Made by a program: the position numbers and the translations under genes
The notes under the pieces: generated by a model
Databases searched by the model: none
What the model saw: the letters and a program-made list of their open reading frames with translations, nothing else
What the model was told of the DNA's origin: nothing
Assembly: GCA_036320915.1 (NCBI GenBank)
Contig: JAXBDG010000014.1
Location: 558,001-622,000 of the forward strand
DNA from: Linnemannia elongata
Lineage: Eukaryota > Mortierellomycota > Mortierellomycetes > Mortierellales > Mortierellaceae
Direction of reading: 5' to 3'
DNA length: 64,000 nt
In this document: piece by piece, positions 21,640 to 29,989 of the stretch
Layout: the number at the start of each line of letters is the position of its first letter
Position numbering within the stretch: position 1 is the first letter of the stretch

Positions 21640-22893
21640 AATCTTGACCTCCCGTTTGTCCTTGAGCATAAGGGGTAACCTGTGACATTCTCTCGTGTAG
21701 TTGCTTGCGAACAGCTCTGGAAGTCTCTCCCTAAGGTCCTCTATCTTGGTCCTGCTGTATATGCGCTCCTTCCTGGGACCTTTGGTGGGAATTTTGGAAG
21801 AACCAGATAGGGTCTTGTACACTCCGCTACATACGGTCTTGTAACTCTCCAGTAGGATTCCAACTATGGCAACTGTACACACAACAGCAAACTCGTTGGG
21901 TGCATTGGACACCACCACGTTCCTGTTACGTATGGTACACTTGGCACCTGTGGAGAGTATGGTTATAGGCAACAACTCTTTCTCCTGCTTAATGTACGGT
22001 AGGGTGTAGTTGACATCTGTGTCTACCTTCATGACATCCTTGAAGGGGCTGTGGTTAGATACGATGTAAGCCATAACCCTACGATGCCATATGCAATCGT
22101 GGGGGAACTGGAGTCTAAGGTTGGTGTCATAGACCTCGTCTACGGAGATATCCGGGTAGCCATATCGGTGGAGTATGTCAAGGGGTACATCCACATCCAC
22201 CATTTCGTCTCCCTTCCTCTGTACCGAGATGGTCCTATCCATGAACATGTAGTCCTTCCCATGGACGTCCTTGATCATGACATACTCGGGTCGGATTGTA
22301 ATAGTTGGCTTGGTGTACTTTCTGTCGAGTTTCTTGGGTGGTAGGGATCTACTAACTTTTCTTCGGATGCCTTTATGGGACACCTCCATGAGAGCTTGGA
22401 AGGATCCTGTAATCTTCTCGAACAACCTGTATATGTCTATTGTAGAGGACAACTCACCCACCATGGTACAAGACTCCATGGTATATTCCGGTATGTCCTC
22501 TATGTCGTGAAGCATCTCGTGCAACCTACGGATGTTCTCCACGTCCTCGTAGTATTCTCTGACGATATTGCCTACCTGGGTGATCATGGTCTTACACTCG
22601 GGGTACTTGTCCAGGTAGCTGTAGTCTATAGTACCAAGAATCCCCATATGTATCATGGCACATCTATGGGCAAGATTTGTGTCAACGACCTTCATGAGAC
22701 CCTTGGCCTTCCGACTGGATTTACCTTGGATGCCCTCGAGAAGGTTCATGCATGAGGTTACCTTCCCAGTGTACTCATCCAGGTCTTCTAGTTCCCGGAA
22801 GGATTTCTCCTCATCCACAAGGTACAGCATCTCGACTGCACATTTGTACTTTGTAGCATATGCTAATATCCTCTTGATCCTATACAAAGACAT
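21619..22893 (-). CDS. Virus-like protein, C-terminally truncated at a junction, 424 aa; possible NCLDV transcription-factor (DUF5757-like) fragment
   Basis: Single exon from ATG 22893. The last six codons (ALQYYI and stop) come from the LRR leader, so the original C terminus was lost at about 21,640. The sequence is rich in charged residues and has no membrane segment. Towards the end it reads LPELFASNYTRECHRLPLML. To the reader this resembles a conserved 'YxRxC...P' motif of large NCLDV proteins related to the early transcription factor large subunit (DUF5757). That link is tentative; its support is position, being directly downstream of an RPB5 gene with 52 bases between. If correct, only part of a roughly 1000-residue protein is present. 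Confidence 0.5.
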   Translation of the reverse strand: MSLYRIKRILAYATKYKCAVEMLYLVDEEKSFRELEDLDEYTGKVTSCMNLLEGIQGKSSRKAKGLMKVVDTNLAHRCAMIHMGILGTIDYSYLDKYPECKTMITQVGNIVREYYEDVENIRRLHEMLHDIEDIPEYTMESCTMVGELSSTIDIYRLFEKITGSFQALMEVSHKGIRRKVSRSLPPKKLDRKYTKPTITIRPEYVMIKDVHGKDYMFMDRTISVQRKGDEMVDVDVPLDILHRYGYPDISVDEVYDTNLRLQFPHDCIWHRRVMAYIVSNHSPFKDVMKVDTDVNYTLPYIKQEKELLPITILSTGAKCTIRNRNVVVSNAPNEFAVVCTVAIVGILLESYKTVCSGVYKTLSGSSKIPTKGPRKERIYSRTKIEDLRERLPELFASNYTRECHRLPLMLKDKREVKIALQYYI

Positions 22894-22940
22894 CTGGTAC
22901 GCGTGTAGGCGGCGGCCCTTGGTTACCCTAAACCAGAATG

Positions 22941-22954
22941 CCGTTTTAAAAAAC
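22941..22954 (-). promoter_or_regulatory. TTTTTTAAAACGG motif between RPB5 and the 424-codon gene
   Basis: The minus strand reads GTTTTTTAAAACGG. It overlaps the RPB5 stop codon and lies about 50 bases before the next ATG (22893). It could be a promoter for the downstream gene, a 3'-end signal, or both. Confidence 0.45.
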
Positions 22955-23464
22955 TAGTCTATAGTACATCTCTCCGGATAGCCTGGTAATACGTATGACA
23001 TCTCCCTTGGTCCATCCCTTCCATCGAACGATAGGGTCCCACGGTGGAATACCTGGGAGTTGCTCCTTGAGTATACTATACCTCTTTAGGATCTCACCTA
23101 CCTCTTCCAGAGTGCACAGTTCGTGGGGTGGTACCATGACGTTGTCCAATGGGCACACCAATAGTTCCTCATGGAAGAAGACCCGGTTGTGTGGGAATCC
23201 ATCCACGTCCCTAAGCTTGTCCATTAAAAGTCTCCAATTGGCAAGGTACAGAATGGCTATGTAGTTGTTGTCCTCTGTGGGTAAGGATCCCAGTACCTGT
23301 TCTACCTGATCCCTGACGGTCTTGTCTGGAGCCACTTGCACCTCGATGAGCCTTGCCGGTTTGTTGGAGTGTCTGGACCCAACATGGTCTGTTCCTCGGG
23401 TTCTAAGGTAGTGGATACACTGGGCAATCTCACGGTGTTGCCATCTGGGTATTCCTGGGTACAT
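22946..23464 (-). CDS. RPB5: Virus-like DNA-directed RNA polymerase subunit RPB5, 172 aa
   Basis: Single exon. The C-terminal half is a clear RPB5 assembly domain: VMVPPHELCTLEEVGEILKRY, then EQLPGIPPWDPIVRW, then KGDVIRITRLSGE and YYRLVF at the end. In RPB5 this pattern is V-P-H, an LL-x-RY helix, QLP-x-I-x-DP-x-RY and G-x-V-x-I-x-R-x-SG. The N-terminal 90 residues fit the shorter, diverged jaw domain. Eukaryotic RPB5 is about 210 residues; NCLDV versions vary and can be shorter. The lack of introns, one-strand packing and neighbours argue for a viral rather than host gene. RPB5 forms part of the lower jaw of RNA polymerase contacting downstream DNA. A TTTTTAAAAA motif lies about 45 bases upstream. 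Confidence 0.85.
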   Translation of the reverse strand: MYPGIPRWQHREIAQCIHYLRTRGTDHVGSRHSNKPARLIEVQVAPDKTVRDQVEQVLGSLPTEDNNYIAILYLANWRLLMDKLRDVDGFPHNRVFFHEELLVCPLDNVMVPPHELCTLEEVGEILKRYSILKEQLPGIPPWDPIVRWKGWTKGDVIRITRLSGEMYYRLVF

Positions 23465-23494
23465 GATGAGAGTTTTAAAACATGGGGTGTCGCG

Positions 23495-23515
23495 GGATCC
23501 AGGTTTTTAAAAAGG
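23495..23515 (-). promoter_or_regulatory. TTTTTAAAAACCTGGATCC motif upstream of RPB5
   Basis: The minus strand reads CCTTTTTAAAAACCTGGATCC, between the 74-codon gene's stop (23525) and the RPB5 ATG (23464). A second, shorter TTTTAAAA palindrome (23473-23480) lies 10-15 bases before the ATG. This is the best-formed member of the motif set. Confidence 0.5.
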
Positions 23516-23524
23516 CCTATCTCA

Positions 23525-23749
23525 CTAGACACATCCAGCTGGGTTGTACATCTCCAGATCTTTCTCGGCGGTAGTACAGTCTCCATCTACGGTCACCACA
23601 ATCTTGGAACTGGTGGAGGTAGGTGAGATATCCCCAATGGATGCGATGTCAGGGACGGCATCTAAGATGTTAACGGATGGGTCAACCACCACGGTAACTT
23701 GGGCGGTCGTAAGGGCAATAAGGATGGATAGGGTCGTAAGGTATTTCAT
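23525..23749 (-). CDS. Small predicted secreted protein of virus-like block, 74 aa
   Basis: It begins MKYLTTLSILIALTTAQVTV, a typical signal peptide with likely cleavage after about residue 16. The mature part is about 58 residues, Val/Ser/Thr-rich, with two cysteines (GDC and AGC near the end) that could pair. No family was recognised. It sits 65 bases after the 779-codon gene and 60 bases before RPB5, same strand. The frame is supported by a clean signal peptide and by fitting the compact gene order. Confidence 0.55.
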   Translation of the reverse strand: MKYLTTLSILIALTTAQVTVVVDPSVNILDAVPDIASIGDISPTSTSSKIVVTVDGDCTTAEKDLEMYNPAGCV

Positions 23750-23814
23750 GTCTGATATCTTTTTGGGTATTATATTTGTCTATCGTAGAGTCCCAAATTC
23801 ATGTAATGGAGGTA

Positions 23815-26154
23815 TTAGATCTTACCTCCCTTGGCGGTGCCTTGCTTGCTGCCAACCCTACCAACGGTCTTCCTACTGGAAGATGGTACCTTGGCAAGTT
23901 GGCCAGCACGGGTGAATGCCGGCTTACCCTGTTGGACTTTCACGGCAATCTTGGTTGGTGCTTGGATGATGTTTCCGGGATCCTCTGTATACTCGGGCAT
24001 GGCATCTATCTTGGCCTTATCCTCTGGGGTAGTGGTCATGCCATCGACGTTCCTGGTCTCCAATGCCCCAGCAACAACCCTATGGAATCCATCGATGGCT
24101 TCGTACTCATCCTTCTCCTGTTTTGTGGTAGTTTCTCCGTTCTTTTCCTTGCTCTGGAGGACCTTGATACGCATCTCGAGGGATCTGGAGTTCTTGGACA
24201 ACATGGCTCTAAGTCTCACCAACTTCCACTTGGGTGTATTAGGGTTCTTGATAAGGTCTCTGGTAACCGTGGCCATGACTCTGTACACCTGAGCATACTC
24301 GTCGGTACCTGGCAGCATGCGAGACACGTCTATACCGGCCTCTTCGCCGTTCTCTATGTCTGGTTGTTTGCCCACGGTTCCAATTGCACCTGTGGTTTCG
24401 GCGAGATCATCCAGAACACCAGACTCGGCAACGGATCCGATATCTTGTGGGTCTCCATACTTGTTACTGTCAAACACAACGTCGACATCTGGTTCTCCTC
24501 CCTCGGCGCCGGTATCTCCTGGTGGATCGTTGGCACCCTTAACATCCCTATACGATGTACCGTAGATACCAAGGAACTTCTTGGCGAGGGTGTTGATGGT
24601 ATTCTTACGAGACTCAGCGGTGATCATCTGGTTACGGAACAGAGACATAACAAGCCTGGTGTCAGCTCTTGCCTTGATCATGGCGATGTTATGTCTGTAG
24701 TCATCCTCGAATGCTCTGATGATACTTGCGGCGAGACCCTTGTCGACTACTTCTGGCTGGTTATCAAGAACAGACGAGAAAGCATCCGTAACCAACCCCC
24801 ATGCAGCATCTTGGTCCTCGGCATCCTCGTGAACATCTCTGGCGCTGATATCACCGGGGCTAAACGGGTCCTCGCTGGGGGTACCACCGTTATCGTTGCG
24901 GAGAATCTTGTTGTTGCCGGTGAAGAACTTAATCATGCGAAGGATCTGTGCCTGACGGTTCAGACGGGCTGCGTTTCCCTTGTCTTTGGCGTTCAGGGAG
25001 TCTCTGTTGAGTACGGTAATCTTGGGAATACATGATCCATCTGCTCTCTTGGCGAGACTGCGTTTGGTAACTGTAACCGAGCATGCAAAGGGTGTGACCT
25101 CGTTCCCTAACTCTGGATTAGGTGCCCTCCAAATAGCAGTACCTAACTTGGTCCACTTGGCAAAGACGTCTGCGTGACCGAGGAGGGTCCTCAGGTCTCT
25201 CTCATGCCCTTCTATGGCCTCCCCAAAGATGTCACGGTACTGGGCGGACAGGTCTAGAGTCACACCTCCAGCTGGCCCAGGTGTTGTAGGGGTAAATTCT
25301 GGGCTAAAGGACCGCATAGTAGCAAGTCTACCCTCAACCATAGTCCTAATGGATCTCTGGAACGTTGCCAACTTGGTGTTTAAGGTATTACGAGTGGCTG
25401 GGTCGGGTAGCCTCTGGATGTACAATCCAACCATCTTTCCGATAGACACGGTGGATCCATCTGCCTCTGTCACGTGTTCCAATTGGCCCCCAGCCACGGC
25501 CTCCATGGCAGGCGAGTCGAAGGTCTGTCCAAGTCTGTCTGCCAGATCCGTGTATTCGTTCCCACCCGCCAAATCGGACGAAAGGGTACCCGAGGGGTTT
25601 GAGAAGAGGGGTACTAGGGGCCAACCCATTCCTGGGGGCCCTTTTCCTTCTCCTGTCCTCCATACCGGCACTCCCTTAAAGTCTCCCGTGACTTTCCCAC
25701 CCGCTTTCCACTTGTACTCCTTGACAAACCCGTTCCGGATACCACCAGCTACAGGTTCCACGAGACTGTGCCCTGTTGGTTGACCATTGGCATCTATCTC
25801 GGGGTATGCGTTCTTGATGGTGTCGACTCTCCCGTCACCGATCAGGACCCTGTTAGGGCCGTTGACACCCGCTGGCCAGACGTTATATCCCCCTCGTACT
25901 CTCGTTGGATCCATCGATGCTAACTTACCAAAATCTGGCAAGAACTCGGACCCGGGAAGTCTGGTCATCCAATACGGGGGATTCGCTCCCGCGGTGGTGC
26001 GGAGTGTTGTTACGAGATCCTTCAGGTCGAAGAACATATCTCTCTCGGCCACGCCATATCTCTGTCCAGCCGGTTCGTCGGTAACAGCATCAGACCAGGT
26101 AGCAGTAACGCGCGTGATAGCTATAGCTGCGTAGATGACAGGTAGTATTCTCAT
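23815..26154 (-). CDS. Large predicted secreted or lumenal protein of virus-like block, 779 aa
   Basis: The start is taken at 26154 because it opens with a signal peptide, MRILPVIYAAIAITRVTATW. The frame is open a further 37 codons upstream, but those overlap the end of family copy 2. The mature protein is hydrophilic, with Gly/Pro/Asn/Asp-rich N-terminal parts (GANPPYWMTRLPG, GEGKGPPGMGWP), a central helical region (about 470-560) and a basic Lys/Gly/Ser tail (SSSRKTVGRVGSKQG). No domain was recognised and no other membrane segment is evident. It is uninterrupted over 2.3 kb, which argues for recent arrival or selection. A long antisense frame (23776-25035) is a shadow. Confidence 0.68.
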   Translation of the reverse strand: MRILPVIYAAIAITRVTATWSDAVTDEPAGQRYGVAERDMFFDLKDLVTTLRTTAGANPPYWMTRLPGSEFLPDFGKLASMDPTRVRGGYNVWPAGVNGPNRVLIGDGRVDTIKNAYPEIDANGQPTGHSLVEPVAGGIRNGFVKEYKWKAGGKVTGDFKGVPVWRTGEGKGPPGMGWPLVPLFSNPSGTLSSDLAGGNEYTDLADRLGQTFDSPAMEAVAGGQLEHVTEADGSTVSIGKMVGLYIQRLPDPATRNTLNTKLATFQRSIRTMVEGRLATMRSFSPEFTPTTPGPAGGVTLDLSAQYRDIFGEAIEGHERDLRTLLGHADVFAKWTKLGTAIWRAPNPELGNEVTPFACSVTVTKRSLAKRADGSCIPKITVLNRDSLNAKDKGNAARLNRQAQILRMIKFFTGNNKILRNDNGGTPSEDPFSPGDISARDVHEDAEDQDAAWGLVTDAFSSVLDNQPEVVDKGLAASIIRAFEDDYRHNIAMIKARADTRLVMSLFRNQMITAESRKNTINTLAKKFLGIYGTSYRDVKGANDPPGDTGAEGGEPDVDVVFDSNKYGDPQDIGSVAESGVLDDLAETTGAIGTVGKQPDIENGEEAGIDVSRMLPGTDEYAQVYRVMATVTRDLIKNPNTPKWKLVRLRAMLSKNSRSLEMRIKVLQSKEKNGETTTKQEKDEYEAIDGFHRVVAGALETRNVDGMTTTPEDKAKIDAMPEYTEDPGNIIQAPTKIAVKVQQGKPAFTRAGQLAKVPSSSRKTVGRVGSKQGTAKGGKI

Positions 26155-26220
26155 GATGTTTGTTATTGGATGTATAGACCATAGTCCGATCGACCCATAT
26201 TCATGACATCCTAGGTACCA

Positions 26221-26234
26221 AGTTTTTAAAAATT
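26221..26234 (-). promoter_or_regulatory. TTTTTAAAAACTTGG motif between family copy 2 and the 779-codon gene
   Basis: The minus strand reads GAATTTTTAAAAACT, followed by TGGTACC and then CATGAATATGGGTCGATC. It is 15 bases past the copy 2 stop and about 67 bases before the 779-codon gene's ATG. The stretch up to GGGTCGATC is shared with the motif region at 28,562-28,602. Confidence 0.5.
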
Positions 26235-26248
26235 CGGGTAGACACCTG

Positions 26249-27610
26249 TCATACGATGGGTACATGCGGGTACATGGAATACAGGCATGTGTCTATGTAA
26301 TCTATCCAAGTATCCCAGAAGTGTGGGCAATCGTAAGGATCTATCTCCACTCTAATGGGTATGTAGTACACATTCATGTATATCGTAAGGGGTACACCCG
26401 GTTCTTCCTCGGGCAACTCCATACGAAATCGTGGGTGATGCATGATCCACATAGCATCCTCGACAGTTCTTGGAAAGATATTCTCGGTGATCTCGTCAAG
26501 GACTCCTTCTCCACGTACCTCCATCGTCGCTCTTACGTGATCGACTCCATAGTCGGTCTGGTAGCTTCCTGTTATATTATGTCCTTCTCTTGCAAGACGT
26601 AGGACTGTCTTTCCGTACCCATTGCTAATAAGCTCATCAACCGGAAGGGGCCTGTTGAACTGGTCCAAGTACCCAAAGAGTTGTCTCCATCCTGCATTGT
26701 ACACGTTAGAGATATCCACGGCCTGAAAGATGGAGAAAATATCTACTTCATGCAAATGTCCTGCAAGATACGTGATGAACCTACTCTCCATACCGTTCTT
26801 CACCAGGAACCCACCCGCCCCCACAAGCAGATGCATGTACTTTCGCGGGGGATCCTCATCGTGGTCTATGAACATCTGTATGACTCTCGCAGTCATGGTA
26901 CCCTCGATGGGTGATAGGTCCACTAGTCTCTCCATGATCTTGTGGGTAAAAGATTCGTACTTGGTGTACACGATGGTAGCTACCTCCATTGGGGCCAACT
27001 CCAAGATATAGGGTATACATGTATCTCTGTCTCGTCCAAGGTCATCCAAGATCTCCAAGACCCGGTCTCCTTGACCAACAAAAGCCAGCATCTTGCATAG
27101 GGTTACCCCATTACACCAAGGAAGTAGCAGAGATGGATCTCCACCAACACCATAGACCATTCCACATGGATCCTCGATTGTCCTGTCGAGCTTATCGTAC
27201 ATCCCCTTGGAGATGTAATATGCATTCCGATGTCTTATGGTCTTGTCAAGGGATGGCTTGATGATCTCCACAGCATATCCAAAGTCCATCTCTATGGCCA
27301 ACTTAAGACCACCGTCTGATATGTTGGTGCCGTACATGGTAATGGTCTTGTCCACTACTTCGTCGTCCATGGTTACCACGGCTTTGGCAATGGCGGCGTG
27401 AGAAGGAACCAGATCGCGGATAGTCGCCATTGCTCTGGGGTCACACCCACGAGAGAGGATCTCGGAAAGCACTCTCCCGGGTCCACCACTCTGGGACATA
27501 CACTGGCGAATACGTGGTGATGATAGATCTAGACCTAACACACAACAGACGTAACCGTTGGTGTAGGATACTATTTCCTCAAGTATCTCTTGGGGTATCT
27601 TGAGTTCCAT
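26249..27610 (-). CDS. MELKIPQ family copy 2, 453 aa, C-terminal Cys cluster deleted
   Basis: Single exon. It has the F-box-like N terminus LKIPQEILEEIVSYTNGY and a helical body. Over about residues 1-380 it is nearly identical to copy 4 (33405-34772), then diverges. The end reads IDPYDCPHFWDTWIDYIDTC: the C-G segment of the CPxxCxxCG cluster seen in copies 1, 3 and 4 is missing by an in-frame deletion. It sits at the head of the virus-like block, 94 bases from the 779-codon gene, which is the reason for calling the family virus-derived. A TATA box lies 218 bases upstream, in the LRR-type promoter. Confidence 0.72.
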   Translation of the reverse strand: MELKIPQEILEEIVSYTNGYVCCVLGLDLSSPRIRQCMSQSGGPGRVLSEILSRGCDPRAMATIRDLVPSHAAIAKAVVTMDDEVVDKTITMYGTNISDGGLKLAIEMDFGYAVEIIKPSLDKTIRHRNAYYISKGMYDKLDRTIEDPCGMVYGVGGDPSLLLPWCNGVTLCKMLAFVGQGDRVLEILDDLGRDRDTCIPYILELAPMEVATIVYTKYESFTHKIMERLVDLSPIEGTMTARVIQMFIDHDEDPPRKYMHLLVGAGGFLVKNGMESRFITYLAGHLHEVDIFSIFQAVDISNVYNAGWRQLFGYLDQFNRPLPVDELISNGYGKTVLRLAREGHNITGSYQTDYGVDHVRATMEVRGEGVLDEITENIFPRTVEDAMWIMHHPRFRMELPEEEPGVPLTIYMNVYYIPIRVEIDPYDCPHFWDTWIDYIDTCLYSMYPHVPIV

Positions 27611-27940
27611 GGGGATGATTTTGGCTGTTCAAAGTAGTCGATGAGGTGGATAAAGATATGAAGGATGATAGTCACTATGGGTAATAGCAACAGGGCAAGA
27701 GAGTGTGAAAGAGGGAATGAGCAAGGGGAAGTGAGATAAGAGAGAGAAAGAGAGAGATACAAGAGGATTAGGGGAAAGTGGAAGAGACTAGAGAAGATCC
27801 TGTCTTATGGTATAAAAAGAGAGGGGGTATTTATATTAGTATACAGAAGGGATGGAGCAAGTAGAGGCTCAGTAGTGAGAGCTGGTAGAGGCATATAGGA
27901 AGGTAAAATAGAAAACTCCATTACTGCGCCATTAATCTTA
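27611..27940 (-). promoter_or_regulatory. LRR-type promoter and leader upstream of family copy 2
   Basis: TATAAATA on the minus strand at 27828-27835. The leader is nearly the same as at 19,962, 29,990 and 34,773. Homology with the LRR-gene leader stops at GACTACTTT, about 20 bases before the family ATG. Confidence 0.7.
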
Positions 27941-28433
27941 TCCATTAATTGCTTTCAAGTGAGCAAGCATGACACATAGTTATTGCAAATCATACGATTT
28001 GACAGTTTCGGTGAAATCCCATTCTTTCAGAGCAGTATTCGCCGTATGGATCCTATTAGCAGAGACCTGGGCTAATTTCGGTTTTAACTGGCTTTTGCCA
28101 GCCATGCGTTCATAGCGACGTTGCCTTTTTGATCCTTTCGATGTTGGCTCTTTCAATCCTTCCTTCATTAGAACATTCGAGGTTGTGTTATACGAATTGG
28201 CACACTGTAACCATTTCAAGGTACATGATTTAGATCTGTGCCATGTCTTTGGGAGGAGGGGTATTTAAATAACGTTGTAGATTTACTAAAGCCTATTGTG
28301 CTAGAAAATGAAATGAGTTAATATAAGCAGATAGAACCTTTATGGATAGGAGTCAGCGAGAAAGAAGGTGGAGGATCTTTTACTTTTATCGCTATTGAAT
28401 AAATATACTCTATCCGTCTTTATCACCCTTGCT
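27941..28433 (-). repeat. Repeated 3' flank of the LRR gene unit (copy B)
   Basis: About 490 bases, almost identical to 30,311-30,812. It contains an intact 79-codon frame (27980-28219) and ends at an LRR C-terminal fragment. Confidence 0.75.
27980..28219 (-). CDS. Conserved 79-codon frame in the LRR 3' flank repeat (uncertain)
   Basis: It starts MKWLQCANSYNTT and contains a basic patch (SKGSKRQRRYERM). It differs by one residue from the frame at 30361-30600 (Gly versus Ala). The version at 20,345-20,530 is broken by deletions. It may be a small gene, an exon, or a transposon relic carried in the repeat. No family was recognised. Confidence 0.25.
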   Translation of the reverse strand: MKWLQCANSYNTTSNVLMKEGLKEPTSKGSKRQRRYERMAGKSQLKPKLAQVSANRIHTANTALKEWDFTETVKSYDLQ

Positions 28434-28541
28434 AAGGTTCGGACAGTGACTGAATTGGGACGCCCATAATGGTCAGAGTCGAGCCGGTCTTGATTGCGTC
28501 GGACAGCGCCTCAGCTCCCTTGTCTCCGATCGAGTTGTAGT
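28434..28541 (-). pseudogene. C-terminal stub of an F-box/LRR gene
   Basis: It encodes only the last 35 or so residues of the LRR family (ending GVPIQSLSEP-like) and is cut at 28,541, where GAGTTGTAGT is joined to virus-like AAATTTATGTAGAC sequence. The same point of LRR-2 continues as AGTACAAGTCC. Confidence 0.7.
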
Positions 28542-28590
28542 AAATTTATGTAGACATCTTAGATCGACCCTTTTTCATGACACCGTACGA

Positions 28591-28602
28591 GTTTTTAAAA
28601 AT
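28591..28602 (-). promoter_or_regulatory. TTTTTAAAAACTCG motif 3' of family copy 3
   Basis: The minus strand reads ATTTTTAAAAAC, then TCGTACGGTGTCATG and GGGTCGATC. It aligns with the copy 2 / 779-codon gene intergenic region, showing that the virus-like DNA here was cut just before the next gene. Confidence 0.5.
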
Positions 28603-28606
28603 CTGG

Positions 28607-29989
28607 TCAAGACCTTTGGACATAGGTTGTGGAGTGTAGACACAAGTCCATGTAATCTACCCAGTTCCAGATGAAGCCACAACCTTCGCATGTCTGAGGG
28701 CATACGTATGGGTTCTCCTCTATAGCCGATGGAATCCAGTAGTCGTTACCAAGTGTAGAGGCACCAGTACTCTCGGTAACGTTAACTCGGTACCTACTCT
28801 GGTGCATGATCCAGACAGAGTCTTCCACAGTCTTGGGGTACATCTGTTGCACCTTGTCGAGGATCCCGTAACCATGAACCTTTACCATCTCCCTTACATG
28901 TTCCACTGTAAGAACATCCGTGGTGGTGACATCGTAACCACATCTGGCTAGGTAAGTTACAACCTTCTCGCATCCGTTTAGGATGAGGTTATCTACCAGA
29001 CCTCCCTGTTCACGGAAGATAGGCCCAAGGATGGCTTTCCAACTCTCTAGGGGTATCCGTCCATCCATGATCCGAGACAGATGAATAACATCACCAAGTG
29101 TCAAGTCATGACTCCACCGATGGAGCAACTCGGAGAGCTTCTTCTCCATATCGTGTTTCATGAGGAATCCACTTGCACAGATGAGGGTAGTTAGGCTTCT
29201 CCATGAGTGTTCGTAGCTGTCCTCCAAGAACGCTTGGACAAGCTTTCCGACATAGGTACATTGGACAAGTGCCAGGTCTTCAAGGGTTCCTATGTCGGAG
29301 AGTCTTTCCGCGAACTCGTAGTCGTATCCTTTATGTCTCGTGTATATAGCAATAGCCATGGTCATCGAGGTTGTACGTAGGATGTCCAAGATGCGTTCAT
29401 GTCTATCCGTTGACTCCAACCCTTCCAATGCCTCTAAGGTTGCTTCCGTGTTGCCATACAGCGCTAGTACCTTGCATTGGGTTCCTTCATCGATGGTAGG
29501 GAGTAACTTGGATGGATCTCCACCAACACCATAAACCATTCCGTATGGATCATCGATGGTCCTATCCACGTCATCGTATCTACCCTTGGAGATGTAGTAT
29601 GCATTTCGATGTCTTATGGTTTCGTCAAGAGAAGGTTCGAGGGTGTCCACCGCGTACGCAAAGTCCATCTCTATGGCCAACTTAAGACCACCGTCTGATA
29701 TGTTGGTGCCGTACATGGTAATGGTCTTGTCCAATACTTCGTCGTCCATGGTTACCACGGCTTTGGCAATGGCGGCGTGAGAGGGAACCAGATCGCGGAT
29801 AGTCGCCATTGCTCTGGGGTCACACCCACGAGAGAGGATCTCGGAAAGCACTCTCCCAGGTCCACCACTCTGGGACATACACTGGCGAATACGTGGTGAT
29901 GATAGATCTAGACCTAACACACAACAGACGTAACCGTTGGTGTAGGATACTATTTCCTCAAGTATCTCTTGGGGTATCTTGAGTTCCAT
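28607..29989 (-). CDS. MELKIPQ family copy 3, 460 aa
   Basis: Single exon. Its first 160 or so residues are almost identical to copies 2 and 4. From about residue 170 it becomes a different, only distantly similar sequence (ILPTIDEGTQCKVLALYG...), so the gene is modular. The C terminus keeps VWIMHQSRYRV, the cluster CPQTCEGCGF and WVDYMDLCLHS. The F-box-like start is LKIPQEILEEIVSYTNGY. The upstream promoter has a TATA box at 30218-30225. No enzyme motif was seen; a scaffold or substrate-binding role would fit the fold class but is speculative. Confidence 0.7.
   Translation of the reverse strand: MELKIPQEILEEIVSYTNGYVCCVLGLDLSSPRIRQCMSQSGGPGRVLSEILSRGCDPRAMATIRDLVPSHAAIAKAVVTMDDEVLDKTITMYGTNISDGGLKLAIEMDFAYAVDTLEPSLDETIRHRNAYYISKGRYDDVDRTIDDPYGMVYGVGGDPSKLLPTIDEGTQCKVLALYGNTEATLEALEGLESTDRHERILDILRTTSMTMAIAIYTRHKGYDYEFAERLSDIGTLEDLALVQCTYVGKLVQAFLEDSYEHSWRSLTTLICASGFLMKHDMEKKLSELLHRWSHDLTLGDVIHLSRIMDGRIPLESWKAILGPIFREQGGLVDNLILNGCEKVVTYLARCGYDVTTTDVLTVEHVREMVKVHGYGILDKVQQMYPKTVEDSVWIMHQSRYRVNVTESTGASTLGNDYWIPSAIEENPYVCPQTCEGCGFIWNWVDYMDLCLHSTTYVQRS

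Larger units (their letters stand above)
21640..26248 (-). mobile_element. Endogenous large-DNA-virus-like block
   Basis: Four intronless genes on one strand, with gaps of 52, 60 and 65 bases and 94 bases to family copy 2. This packing is unlike the rest of the window. An RPB5 gene gives the NCLDV link, since subunit RPB5 is encoded by many NCLDVs. The left border is a sharp junction in an LRR leader. On the right the block continues into MELKIPQ copy 2 and then into an LRR-type promoter at 27,611. No capsid, polymerase B or packaging ATPase gene is in the window, so this is a fragment. All frames except the left-most are intact. Confidence 0.65.

Noticed and set aside
23776..25035. A 419-codon open frame on the plus strand opposite the 779-residue gene
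   Set aside because: It has no start context, no domain, and its composition is that of a reverse-complement shadow. The sense frame has a signal peptide and a longer uninterrupted reading.
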